A stretch of 7,527 bases of DNA from 2-01-FULL-39-10-A sp964525395 (GCA_964525395.1 CAZGGU010000030.1:1-7527), one strand, 5' to 3'. Positions 1 through 6,382 are shown, counted from the stretch's first letter. Numbers and translations: made by a program. The notes: generated from the letters alone by a model not told the origin.

Positions 1-66
1 TATACTCCGACGATTAATCCAGACTTGCTTAAGCCTATTACTTTGAAAGAGGTGAGTCATGGCTAA
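1..66 (+). CDS. C-terminal fragment of an unidentified protein
   Basis: Frame 1 is open from the window edge to a TAA at 64-66 and would encode 21 residues ending in ITLKEVSHG. It overlaps the ATG of the next gene (59) by 8 nt, the kind of tight stop/start overlap seen within operons. Its last codons contain the GAGGTGAG (49-56) that serves as SD for the next gene. Frame 2 also stays open to a TGA at 44-46, so the frame choice rests on the overlap geometry and on the reasonable composition of the peptide. The fragment is too short for any functional call. Confidence 0.4.
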   Translation, partial: YTPTINPDLLKPITLKEVSHG

Positions 67-454
67 GCTCAGGAAGGTTGTTTTCGGATCGCTTAGCGGT
101 CCATGGATGAGCTCTACTAAGGTGATCCAGCTCTGGAGCGATGCTGATAAAGCGGCTGCTAAGGAGCTTCAGATTCCCTTGGGGCTCGCGGTAGATATGG
201 TTGACGATGTTCTTTGTATCGTGGGTTCGGATCTCCCTTTGGGGATGGAGACTCGCGGAGAAGTGGAGTGGGTCGTCGGTAATGTAATGAGCCGCATCCA
301 GTCTTATTCTCAGAAGATTTCGGCAGCACTCGAAAGGGGTGAAAGGTTTCCTGAGCCTCCAGGGTGGATGCTTGAGCCTATTTCTAAGCCTCGTCGAAGG
401 ATCAGGCATCATAAGTATGCTTTCCAGCCCACGCTCGTTTTGAGCGAAGAATAG
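59..454 (+). CDS. Hypothetical 131-aa soluble protein
   Basis: I do not recognise this protein. It begins at ATG 59 after a good SD (GAGGTGAG, 49-56) and ends with TAG at 452-454. It has no signal peptide, membrane helix or cysteine motif. The middle (about residues 30-105) alternates hydrophobic and charged residues and looks like a folded alpha/beta domain. Residues 97-120 are rich in Pro, Arg and Lys, including an RRR run at 112-114, which would suit a nucleic-acid-facing tail, but that is only inference. Base composition is clearly higher in GC than the leuS-com block (positions 61-120 are 30/60 G+C; a core sample at 4201-4260 is 20/60). It lies 10 nt before the zinc-ribbon gene, probably on the same transcript. 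It could be a phage or island gene; the reading frame is fairly secure, the function unknown. Confidence 0.7.
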   Translation: MAKLRKVVFGSLSGPWMSSTKVIQLWSDADKAAAKELQIPLGLAVDMVDDVLCIVGSDLPLGMETRGEVEWVVGNVMSRIQSYSQKISAALERGERFPEPPGWMLEPISKPRRRIRHHKYAFQPTLVLSEE

Positions 455-464
455 GGGGTGTCTC

Positions 465-770
465 GTGTCTGATGGCAGCGGTTTGACTCGCATTGTGGCT
501 AATCCTCAGTGGGGGTTAAGACATTCTCAAAACGTAGTCCAGATCCATACAAATATGACTGCTGATGAGAGACTGAATGCTCTTGAAGTTCGTAAAGCCA
601 ATAGGCCTGAACAGATCAAGAATCAGCTTCTTCACGCGGGAAGTCCTATGTATTACTACTGCAGAGAGTGTGGCCATTTGGCTGCGATAATGTCAGAAAC
701 GCACACTGCTCCTGTTCCGAAGTTCTGTCCTGAGTGTCAGTCACTCAAGGATCTGAAGATCATCGACTAG
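465..770 (+). CDS. Small zinc-ribbon protein (101 aa), function unknown
   Basis: The start is GTG 465, chosen because AGGGGGTG (453-460) lies just upstream; it follows the previous stop by 10 nt. The C-terminal third holds a treble-clef or zinc-ribbon pattern: CREC at residues 66-69 and CPEC at 88-91, separated by 18 residues and preceded by three tyrosines (63-65). Four cysteines in two CxxC knuckles are expected to bind one zinc ion. The N-terminal half is polar with a short charged helix (about 32-55). Similar small CxxC...CxxC proteins occur in phages and in accessory DNA of Patescibacteria, where they are usually unannotated; a transcription, DNA-binding or structural role is possible but not shown. 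The stop at 768-770 is followed by the structured intergenic region. Coding status is good; no specific role is supported. Confidence 0.75.
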   Translation: MSDGSGLTRIVANPQWGLRHSQNVVQIHTNMTADERLNALEVRKANRPEQIKNQLLHAGSPMYYYCRECGHLAAIMSETHTAPVPKFCPECQSLKDLKIID

Positions 771-787
771 ATCAAGTCAAAATCCGC

Positions 788-794
788 AAAGGAG
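788..794 (+). promoter_or_regulatory. Strong Shine-Dalgarno before a 14-codon ORF
   Basis: AAAGGAG lies 9 nt upstream of ATG 804. It matches the SD style of the small genes on the far right of the window, not the core genes, which mostly lack an SD. This supports translation of the short ORF, or marks the remnant of a longer gene. Confidence 0.5.
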
Positions 795-803
795 AGTTTG
801 CCT

Positions 804-848
804 ATGGCAAGAAAAGAGCGTTTGGTACCCCGATTTAATCGGTGGTAA
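804..848 (+). CDS. Possible 14-aa basic micro-ORF or truncated gene start
   Basis: ATG 804 to TAA 846-848 encodes MARKERLVPRFNRW, a very basic peptide (four Arg, one Lys) ending in Trp. It has a strong SD (788-794), so it looks deliberately translated, but 14 codons cannot be judged by coding statistics. Its second half lies in the 5' arm and first hairpin of the structured segment (809-940), so ribosomes on it would disrupt the RNA fold. That arrangement would suit a leader peptide. It could equally be the first codons of a gene whose rest was lost when DNA was inserted or deleted at this junction. I cannot tell these apart. Confidence 0.3.
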   Translation: MARKERLVPRFNRW

Positions 849-940
849 AAGAAGAGGCGAGAGTGCCTCGAGGAATTGGACATTGCGTCCGCAAAATTCT
901 TCGAGATTTCTCGACACCTCTTCCACCAAACGCTTCTTTC
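809..940 (+). ncRNA. Candidate structured RNA, branched fold (left junction)
   Basis: Hand folding gives nested helices. An outer stem pairs GCGTTTGGT (818-826) with ACCAAACGC (925-933), extended by A/G-T/C pairs with one bulge to about 813/939. A hairpin lies at about 826-847 (CCCCGAT/ATCGGtGG around TTA). A second long-range stem pairs GAAGAGG (851-857) with CCTCTTC (917-923). Inside it is an 11-bp arm, 867-877 with 895-905 (one G-U), capped by GGAC (878-881)/GTCC (887-890) with loop ATTGC. Alternative hairpins compete: GAGGC/GCCTC (854-858/865-869) and CGAG/CTCG (902-905/910-913). So much nested pairing in 130 nt is unlikely by chance. It does not match tmRNA, SRP, RNase P or T-box landmarks that I know. 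It may be a stand-alone RNA, a 3' end of the left operon, a cis-regulatory element, or a mobile hairpin element. Strand is assigned from the neighbours and is not certain. Confidence 0.45.
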
Positions 941-960
941 GTATTTACTGACTAAAATAG

Positions 961-989
961 TTACTAGCAAGTCAAGCTTATGCTATACT
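961..989 (+). promoter_or_regulatory. Extended -10 promoter for leuS operon
   Basis: TG (981-982) followed by TATACT (984-989) is a near-consensus extended -10. The -35 at the right distance (TTACTA, 961-966, 17-nt spacer) is weak, which is normal for extended -10 promoters. Transcription would start near 995-997, giving a leader of about 100 nt before leuS. Confidence 0.55.
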
Positions 990-999
990 CACATTAACA

Positions 1000-1072
1000 A
1001 TTTTAAATTCTAAATTATCAATTTTTAATGAATATTAAATTAAATAATTAATCATTGAATTAAAATTTAAAA
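1000..1072. repeat. AT-rich imperfect inverted repeat in the leuS leader
   Basis: The 990-1094 stretch is almost pure A/T. The arm TTTTAAATTCTAAATT (1001-1016) is nearly complementary to AATTAAAATTTAAAA (1058-1072), and inner segments such as AATGA (1027-1031)/TCATT (1052-1056) can also pair. It could be an intergenic repeat of the host genome or simply low-complexity DNA. No SD is visible before ATG 1095. Confidence 0.35.
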
Positions 1073-1094
1073 CTGTAAATTGTAAATTATTTAA

Positions 1095-3380
1095 ATGCCG
1101 AAGTTTGATTATTTATCAATGCAAAAGAAGTGGGATGACCGTTGGCAGGCACAAAATTTGTATCACCCAGATATGAAGACTGCTAAAAATCCTTACTATT
1201 GTCTTTACATGTTTCCTTATCCTTCAGCCGAAGGACTTCATGTAGGTCATGCATTTTCTGGAACTGGAGCAGATGTTTACGCTAGATTTAAAAGAATGAA
1301 AGGTGAAGATGTTTTCCAGCCAATGGGATTTGACGCCTTTGGAATTCATTCAGAAAATTTCGCATTAAAGATTAATGACCATCCCCAAAACCTCATTAAC
1401 CGCGCTACTAAGCATTTTAAAGAGCAGTTTGATTCTTTGGGTTTTTCTTATGACTGGACACATTCAGTAAACACCTCTAGTCCTGATTATTATAAATGGA
1501 CACAGTGGCTGTTTATTCAGCTTTTCAAGGCTGGCTTAGCGGAAAAAAAGAAGGCAGAAGTGAACTGGTGTCCTTCATGTAAAACAGTACTGGCCGATGA
1601 GCAGGTATTATCAGGTGAGTGTGAAAGGTGCGGGTCTGTGGTCGAAAAAAAGATGCTTGAGCAATGGTTTTTCAAGATTACAAAGTATTCAGACCAGCTT
1701 TTGGAAGGGTTGGATCGCATTGATTGGACTGAAAAAGTAAAGCTAGCTCAAAGAAATTGGATTGGAAAGAGCGAGGGGTTATTGATTAAGTTCGAAGTTA
1801 AAGGTGGAGGAGAGATCGAAGTATTTACAACTAAACCTGAAACAATCGATGGAGCTTCATTCATCGTAGTGTCACCTGAGCATGTTATTTTAGAAAAAGC
1901 TAATCTTGAAGCCAAAGAGTATTCTGATGAGTGTAAAGCCAGAGATAAAAAGGCTGATCAAGAGTCTCGTGAAAAAACTGGAGTTTTCACTGGCCTCGTG
2001 GCTCTTAATCCTGTAACTGGAGCAGAAGTCCCTGTTTGGGTTTCGGATTATGTGCTTTCTGGATATGGGACAGGTGCCATTATGGCTGTGCCAATCGCTG
2101 ATGAGCGCGATAATGAGTTTGCTGAGAAGTTTGATTTGCCGATTATTCCTACTTCATTTGAAGCTAAACCATCTGGTGAGAAAAGAACGAATTATCATTT
2201 AAGGGATTGGTTAATTTCTCGCCAAAGATACTGGGGAGCTCCAATTCCTATGATTCACTGTGATAAGGATGGATGGCAGGCAGTTCCCGAAGCTGATTTA
2301 CCTGTGGTGCTTCCATATATTGAGAATTTTAAGCCTCTAGGTACAGGTGTAGCGCCTTTGGCTCAGGACGAAGAATTCGTAAATACGAAATGTCCTGTTT
2401 GCGGAGGAGAAGCTAAGCGTGAAACAGACGTAGCTGACACATTTCTTGATAGTTCGTGGTATTTCCTAAGATATCCATCGGTTGGAGATGATAGCCAGGC
2501 GTTTGATCCTGAAATTACGAAGAAATGGCTTCCTGTGAATATGTATATCGGTGGGGCAGAGCATTCAGTTTTGCATCTTTTATATTCCAGGTTTATCACT
2601 AAAGTTCTTCATGATCAAGGTTTGCTCGACTTTGATGAGCCTTTTACTAAGTTCCGAGCTCACGGTTTAATTATAAAAGACGGAGCTAAGATGTCTAAGT
2701 CTAGAGGAAATGTCATTAATCCAGATGAGTACATCGCCAAGTATGGAGCTGATACATTAAGATCATATTTGATGTTTTTAGGACCATTTGATCAAGGCGG
2801 AGACTTTCGAGATTCGGGAATTGAGGGAATGGAGAGATTTCTTAAACGCGTTAAGGTTCTTGTAGAACAATTTTTAGCCGTGGAAAATCAAAATAGCGAA
2901 GCGAGTGCTAAGGTTGATAGTTTGGATCGTGTAGTTGCGAAAACTGTGAAAAATGTTACAGATGATATAGAAAGCTTTAGATATAATACTTCGATAGCTA
3001 AAATTATGGAGTTGGTAAACGATCTATATGCATCAAAAGATAACATTAAAAAAGAGCACATTAAGACTCTAATTCTTCTTCTTGCACCATTTGCTCCGTA
3101 TATGACAGAAGAGCTTTGGGAAAAAATGGGAGAGAGGGATTCAATGCATTCTCAAAGTTGGCCAATTTTTGACCCTAAATTAGTTAAAGAAAGTGTTTTC
3201 ACACTGGCCGTTCAGATTAATGGAAAATTGCGCGCTACACTTGAAATTGATTCTTCTTTAGCTGAAGATGAAGTGAAGGTATTAGCTCTAGGCGATTCTA
3301 AAATTAAGACACATATCGAAGGAAAAGAAATTCGCAAAATTATTTATGTTCCTGGAAAGATCTTGAATTTAGTCGTTTAA
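1095..3380 (+). CDS. leuS: Leucyl-tRNA synthetase (class Ia), compact, 761 aa
   Basis: It charges tRNA-Leu with leucine in the cytoplasm using ATP. Landmarks run in the expected order: PYPSAEGLHVGH (41-52, HIGH-type ATP site), zinc knuckles CPSC (159-162) and CERC (176-179), the CP1 editing domain from about 225 with TTKPET (245-250) and GTGAIMAVP (325-333), the return to the catalytic core at RDWLISRQRYWG (370-381), another CxxC (433-436), KMSKS (532-536), the anticodon-binding helical domain, and a complete C-terminal domain ending in YVPGKILNLVV. The length is below the usual 800-870 aa. There is no leucine-specific insert before KMSKS, and the editing domain jumps from LPIIP (348-352) to RTNYHLRDW in about a dozen residues, where most family members have roughly 50-60. 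The editing motif normally GHD reads IAD (334-336), keeping the conserved Asp. The start ATG lacks an SD. comEA follows after 20 nt. Confidence 0.97.
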   Translation: MPKFDYLSMQKKWDDRWQAQNLYHPDMKTAKNPYYCLYMFPYPSAEGLHVGHAFSGTGADVYARFKRMKGEDVFQPMGFDAFGIHSENFALKINDHPQNLINRATKHFKEQFDSLGFSYDWTHSVNTSSPDYYKWTQWLFIQLFKAGLAEKKKAEVNWCPSCKTVLADEQVLSGECERCGSVVEKKMLEQWFFKITKYSDQLLEGLDRIDWTEKVKLAQRNWIGKSEGLLIKFEVKGGGEIEVFTTKPETIDGASFIVVSPEHVILEKANLEAKEYSDECKARDKKADQESREKTGVFTGLVALNPVTGAEVPVWVSDYVLSGYGTGAIMAVPIADERDNEFAEKFDLPIIPTSFEAKPSGEKRTNYHLRDWLISRQRYWGAPIPMIHCDKDGWQAVPEADLPVVLPYIENFKPLGTGVAPLAQDEEFVNTKCPVCGGEAKRETDVADTFLDSSWYFLRYPSVGDDSQAFDPEITKKWLPVNMYIGGAEHSVLHLLYSRFITKVLHDQGLLDFDEPFTKFRAHGLIIKDGAKMSKSRGNVINPDEYIAKYGADTLRSYLMFLGPFDQGGDFRDSGIEGMERFLKRVKVLVEQFLAVENQNSEASAKVDSLDRVVAKTVKNVTDDIESFRYNTSIAKIMELVNDLYASKDNIKKEHIKTLILLLAPFAPYMTEELWEKMGERDSMHSQSWPIFDPKLVKESVFTLAVQINGKLRATLEIDSSLAEDEVKVLALGDSKIKTHIEGKEIRKIIYVPGKILNLVV

Positions 3381-3400
3381 ATTATTAGCTTGGTGCAGCT

Positions 3401-3997
3401 ATGTTTGACCGGGAAAAAATTCTTCCAGTCCTCAGGCAGAATAGAGTGCCTATTTTCGTAGGTTCGCTCGGAATTTCCCTAATTCTACTTGGCCTCATTC
3501 AGGTTTTTATTAAAACAAATAAACATGAACCATTAAGTTTGGAAAAGGCAGAGGTTGCGCATGAGGAGATAGTAGTAGATATGGAAGGAGCACTGATGAA
3601 TCCTGGCGTATATAATCTTCCAGGCTCAGCTAGAATGGTTGAAGCTTTGGCAGCGGCGGGAGGTTTATCAGAAAGTGCTGACAGGGTTTGGGTAGAGAAA
3701 AATATCAATCTTGCAAAAAGAATATCAGATGGGCTCAAGATATATATTCCACGAGTGGGTGAGCAAGTAGAAATGAATGCTTCAGATTCGACTGACGGAG
3801 AACAGATAAGTGGGGATTTAATTGATATTAATTCAGCAAGCTTGAACGATCTGGAAGCTCTTCCGGGGGTGGGAGCAGTCACTGCTCAGAAAATAATCGA
3901 TGGAAGGCCTTACTCAGCTATTAATGATATTCTAGCTAAAAAGATAGTAGGCCAAGCCACATTCGAAAAGATAAAAGCAAGTATTTCCACACAATAA
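3401..3997 (+). CDS. comEA: ComEA-like DNA-binding competence protein (SLBB + HhH)
   Basis: ComEA proteins bind double-stranded DNA outside the cytoplasmic membrane and hand it to the ComEC channel. This 198-aa protein has a short cytoplasmic N-terminus, one membrane anchor (about 17-38), an SLBB domain (about 56-118, beginning IVVDMEGALMNPGVY) and a polar linker (120-137). It ends in a helix-hairpin-helix pair (about 139-195) with the signature LEALPGVGAVTAQKII (151-166) preceded by DINSAS. This is the standard ComEA order and length. It lies 20 nt after leuS and overlaps the next ATG by 1 nt (TAATG), so it is almost certainly cotranscribed and perhaps translationally coupled with comEC. No clear SD precedes ATG 3401. 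Function is assigned from domain order and the comEC neighbour. Confidence 0.93.
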   Translation: MFDREKILPVLRQNRVPIFVGSLGISLILLGLIQVFIKTNKHEPLSLEKAEVAHEEIVVDMEGALMNPGVYNLPGSARMVEALAAAGGLSESADRVWVEKNINLAKRISDGLKIYIPRVGEQVEMNASDSTDGEQISGDLIDINSASLNDLEALPGVGAVTAQKIIDGRPYSAINDILAKKIVGQATFEKIKASISTQ

Positions 3998-5232
3998 TGT
4001 CAAAGTTAAATGTCCTAATAGTAGGTAGTTTAGCACTCATACTCATTGTCCGCTTAATAAGCTTTTCTTCAGGCGTGGCAAAGTACAAACCAGGCACGAT
4101 TATCAGTTGGGATACTCAATTGCTAACCGAGCCTAAGATAACCGCTCGTGGGCAGAAATTTAGTGTTTTTATGCCAAATTATGAAAGAGTTTCAATTACT
4201 GCTAAATTGCTTCCTTTTTTCACATATGGAGATAAACTCAGAATTAAAGGGGAAATTCAGTATTTTGAGGCTGGAAGAGGAAAACAGATAGCTTTCATGA
4301 CATATCCTGAGATTAAAATATTGGAAAATAGTGAAAGTAACCTGCTTTACAGTCTGCGTGAAACTATTATTAAATTCTTCAATTCAGCTTTACCAGCTAA
4401 GGAAGCAGCTTTGATTCTCGGTATAACCTTTGGGATAAAAGAGGAGATGTCAGCTTCATTTGAGGCTGATTTACAAAAGGCTGGACTAATGCATGTCATA
4501 GCTGCATCAGGCATGAATATTACGATGCTTGGAGGATTCTTGGCAGCAGTTTTTACGCTTTTTCTGAGACGTCAATCAGCCTTAATTGCCTCAATTTTAG
4601 GTATTCTTTTCTACACAGCATTAGCTGGGTTTGAGCCGTCGATTGTAAGGGCAGCGGTTATGGGAAGCTTAGTTTTCGGGGCAAGTATTATTGGAAGGCA
4701 GTCTACAGCTTTTATAACCCTGTTTGCAGCCGCTTTTGCTATGTTAATGATTAATCCCAGCTTAATCTACGATATAGGCTTTCAGCTGTCTTTTATGGCC
4801 ACTGCAGGCCTGGTGTATTTACGACCTTTATTTTTTGTTAAACCGGGACTAAAAGTGGGAATTGAGCGCTCAATCTTGGGTGAAGATTTGGTCACCACTC
4901 TGACTGCACAGCTTGCAACTTTGCCCATTTTACTAGTAAATTTTGGTTCATATTCTCCTTGGTCGATATTTGTGAATGCGATTGTTCTCTGGACAGTGCC
5001 TTTTGTGATGATCGTGGGTGGAGTAGCTGGTGTGATTGGTTTAGTTATAGAACCCCTTGGGAAGCTAGTGTCGTATTTTTCTATGCCATTTCTGCTTTAT
5101 TTCATAAAAGTAACAGAGTTTTTTGGAGGATTTCAGTCTCAAATATCTATAAATTCGATACCTTTCATGATAATTGGAGGCTATTATTTGGTTTTATTTG
5201 CGATTATTCTTTGGCTCAGAGATAAATTATGA
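3997..5232 (+). CDS. comEC: ComEC membrane channel half (DUF4131 + Competence domain)
   Basis: ComEC/Rec2 forms the inner-membrane channel that carries one DNA strand into the cell. This 411-aa part starts with a membrane helix (about 5-25) and an OB-fold-like extracytoplasmic segment (about 30-110, DUF4131-type). The polytopic Competence domain (about 130-405) follows and contains the family signature GLMHVIAASGMNI (163-175) and GFQLSFMATAGLVYLRPL. It ends right after the last hydrophobic segment (IIGGYYLVLFAIILWL) with TGA 5230-5232. Most ComEC proteins continue into a metallo-beta-lactamase domain in the same chain. Here that domain is in another frame immediately downstream, so this is either a natural split or a frameshifted single gene. 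ATG 3997 overlaps the comEA stop by one base. Confidence 0.93.
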   Translation: MSKLNVLIVGSLALILIVRLISFSSGVAKYKPGTIISWDTQLLTEPKITARGQKFSVFMPNYERVSITAKLLPFFTYGDKLRIKGEIQYFEAGRGKQIAFMTYPEIKILENSESNLLYSLRETIIKFFNSALPAKEAALILGITFGIKEEMSASFEADLQKAGLMHVIAASGMNITMLGGFLAAVFTLFLRRQSALIASILGILFYTALAGFEPSIVRAAVMGSLVFGASIIGRQSTAFITLFAAAFAMLMINPSLIYDIGFQLSFMATAGLVYLRPLFFVKPGLKVGIERSILGEDLVTTLTAQLATLPILLVNFGSYSPWSIFVNAIVLWTVPFVMIVGGVAGVIGLVIEPLGKLVSYFSMPFLLYFIKVTEFFGGFQSQISINSIPFMIIGGYYLVLFAIILWLRDKL

Positions 5233-6100
5233 AAAAATCTTATTTATCTTTTTCATAGCCTCAATTTTTTTAATAATTCTTATATTTTTCTACTGGATGA
5301 AGTTTAATGATGGCAAGTTGCATGTGGTTGTCTGTAATGTTGGACAAGGAGACGCTATTTTTATAACAATGCCTGATCAAGCTCAAATTCTAATTGATGG
5401 AGGTCCAGACGGATCGGTATTAGACTGTTTAGCATCAAATATGCCATTCTGGGATAGAAGCTTAGATATGATTATGCTCACGCATCCGCATGCAGATCAC
5501 TTAACTGGTTTAATCGCAGTGGTGGAAAGATACAGCCTTGATGCATTTTATACTGAGGAAGTGCCTGCCCAGACTGATCAGTACAAGCTTTTGAAGCTGA
5601 GATTAGCAGATAAAAATCTGAGTGCTAAGTATTTGACAGATGGTGACGCAATAACTGAAAAATCTGGAGCAAGCATAGTTACTCTTTGGCCACGCACAGA
5701 AACGATTCAATTAACTGATCATAATTATTCAGACCTAGACTTAAATGGATTATGTCTGGTTCAGATCCTGAAGTATGGTGAATTCCAGATGCTTCTTACG
5801 GGTGATGCAGGCGCGAAAATTCTTGATCAGATTGCTTTTGAAATAGGAGACATTGACGTTCTTAAAGTTCCGCATCATGGCTCGCGCACAGGTATGAGCG
5901 AGATGTTTTTAGATTCGTCTAAGCCTGAGCTAGCTGTTATTTCTGTTGGTAAAGATAATCATTTTGGTCACCCAGCGAAATTTAGTCTTGATTTATTGAA
6001 GAATAATAAAATAAAAACATTGAGAACAGATGAGAATGGAGAAGTGGAGATAATAAGTGATGGTTTGAGATATTTAGTAATACCATATCGAAACCTATAG
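5174..6100 (+). CDS. comEC: ComEC metallo-beta-lactamase half, separate frame
   Basis: This frame (+1 relative to the membrane half) encodes a hydrophobic helix (about 21-41 when read from TTG 5174) and a complete ComEC-type MBL domain. The motifs are VGQGDA (56-61), ILIDGGPD (72-79), HPHADH (104-109, metal ligands), LLTGDA (207-212), PHHGS (233-237) and NHFGHP (262-267). In ComEC this domain is the candidate nuclease that degrades the non-transported strand. One oddity is that the first motif reads CNVGQGDA where DVGQGDA is usual. The true start is uncertain: TTG 5174 and TTG 5198 are possible, ATG 5297 would drop the helix, and a +1 shift from the upstream frame would give a normal full-length ComEC. 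The domain itself is intact, so selection seems to maintain it. Confidence 0.9.
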   Translation: MEAIIWFYLRLFFGSEINYEKILFIFFIASIFLIILIFFYWMKFNDGKLHVVVCNVGQGDAIFITMPDQAQILIDGGPDGSVLDCLASNMPFWDRSLDMIMLTHPHADHLTGLIAVVERYSLDAFYTEEVPAQTDQYKLLKLRLADKNLSAKYLTDGDAITEKSGASIVTLWPRTETIQLTDHNYSDLDLNGLCLVQILKYGEFQMLLTGDAGAKILDQIAFEIGDIDVLKVPHHGSRTGMSEMFLDSSKPELAVISVGKDNHFGHPAKFSLDLLKNNKIKTLRTDENGEVEIISDGLRYLVIPYRNL

Positions 6101-6102
6101 TC

Positions 6103-6131
6103 TTGACTTTTACCTCAAAAATTGATACTAT
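6103..6131 (+). promoter_or_regulatory. Strong promoter, extended -10, after comEC
   Basis: TTGACT (6103-6108), a 17-nt spacer and TACTAT (6126-6131), with TG at 6123-6124 forming an extended -10. This is the best sigma-70-type promoter in the window. It starts three bases after the comEC stop and would initiate near 6138. It can drive the structured RNA downstream, the small-gene cluster from 6392, or both. Confidence 0.65.
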
Positions 6132-6137
6132 CCAACT

Positions 6138-6345
6138 CTATTTTTGGGAAAATCCTGGACATTTGCGTCCTAAAGATTTTACTTGAAAATTTTTGCACTT
6201 TAACAAGCTGCGGAATAAAATTATTTTATTAAGTTATTAATGAAACTAATTAGCATTAATAGCTTAGCAGCTTTCGTTTAGCCGAGGCGGTTAGCAGCTT
6301 ACTTTTTGTAGGCTTTTATCCGTCTCGCGCTTAAGCGAAGGCAAT
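6138..6345 (+). ncRNA. Candidate structured RNA or 5' leader (right junction)
   Basis: This segment immediately follows the strong promoter and contains no gene. Hand folding gives four parts. (1) AAAATC (6149-6154)/GATTTT (6175-6180) encloses GGAC (6157-6160)/GTCC (6167-6170) with loop ATTTGC. (2) A three-way junction is closed by AAGCTGC (6205-6211)/GCAGCTT (6267-6273). It holds a 7-bp hairpin (6214-6220/6224-6230) and a 12-bp hairpin (6231-6242/6254-6265, one G-T). (3) A stem of about 20 bp pairs 6270-6290 with 6320-6342 (two single-base bulges, a few G-T pairs) and overlaps the 6267-6273 pairing, so the two may alternate. (4) A terminal hairpin AGCTTAC/GTAGGCT (6296-6302/6308-6314) has a T5 loop. 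No tmRNA, SRP, 6S or RNase P landmark is visible. No T-run terminator follows, so it may be a long leader of the 6392 operon and not a separate RNA. Confidence 0.5.
6264..6300 (+). repeat. Direct repeat TTAGCAGCTT, two copies
   Basis: TTAGCAGCTT occurs at 6264-6273 and 6291-6300 (27-nt period). Either copy can pair with AAGCTGC at 6205-6211, so the two copies could support mutually exclusive folds of the leader. Confidence 0.5.
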
Positions 6346-6360
6346 GTCAAAAAATTCATA

Positions 6361-6382
6361 GTGCCTTTTAGGCGCAGAGGAG
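6361..6382 (+). promoter_or_regulatory. Hairpin plus Shine-Dalgarno before the 74-aa gene
   Basis: GTGCCT (6361-6366) pairs with AGGCGC (6370-6375) around TTT, and AGAGGAG (6376-6382) follows directly. With the SD at this place, GTG 6392 (9-nt gap from AGGAG) is a better start than TTG 6383, which directly abuts the SD. The hairpin has no T-tail, so it is not a convincing terminator. Confidence 0.45.

Noticed and set aside
38..493. Long minus-strand ORF opposite the 131-aa gene
   Set aside because: It is antisense to two plus-strand genes with good SDs and tight spacing. The protein has no recognisable features.
821..850. T-box leader controlling leuS
   Set aside because: GGTACCCCG only loosely resembles the T-box core. 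The promoter predicted for leuS lies downstream of it, and there is no specifier stem or terminator before leuS.
818..933. Integron attC site
   Set aside because: The inverted arms resemble R boxes in length, but the sequence does not fit RYYYAAC/GTTRRRY. There is no integrase in view and no similar site between the right-hand small genes.
767..970. 67-codon minus-strand ORF across the left intergenic region
   Set aside because: It is an open frame created by the self-complementary segment. No SD fits, the composition is unlike the neighbours, and it overlaps the leuS promoter.
4959..5225. Alternative plus-strand ORF inside comEC
   Set aside because: It lies wholly within the conserved Competence domain in another frame and has no SD.
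5230..5232. TGA read as glycine (altered genetic code)
   Set aside because: Reading through TGA in the comEC frame does not reach the MBL domain and soon meets TAA. Another gene (7189-7398) also ends in TGA.
5229..5258. ATGA-type overlapping start (ATG 5229) after comEC
   Set aside because: It is not in the MBL frame and stops after nine codons.
6205..6345. tmRNA, because of tag-like TTAGCAGCTT and a short ORF at 6240
   Set aside because: There is no tRNA-like 5' or 3' end, no TTCGA T-loop and no CCA. The 13-codon ORF has no SD.
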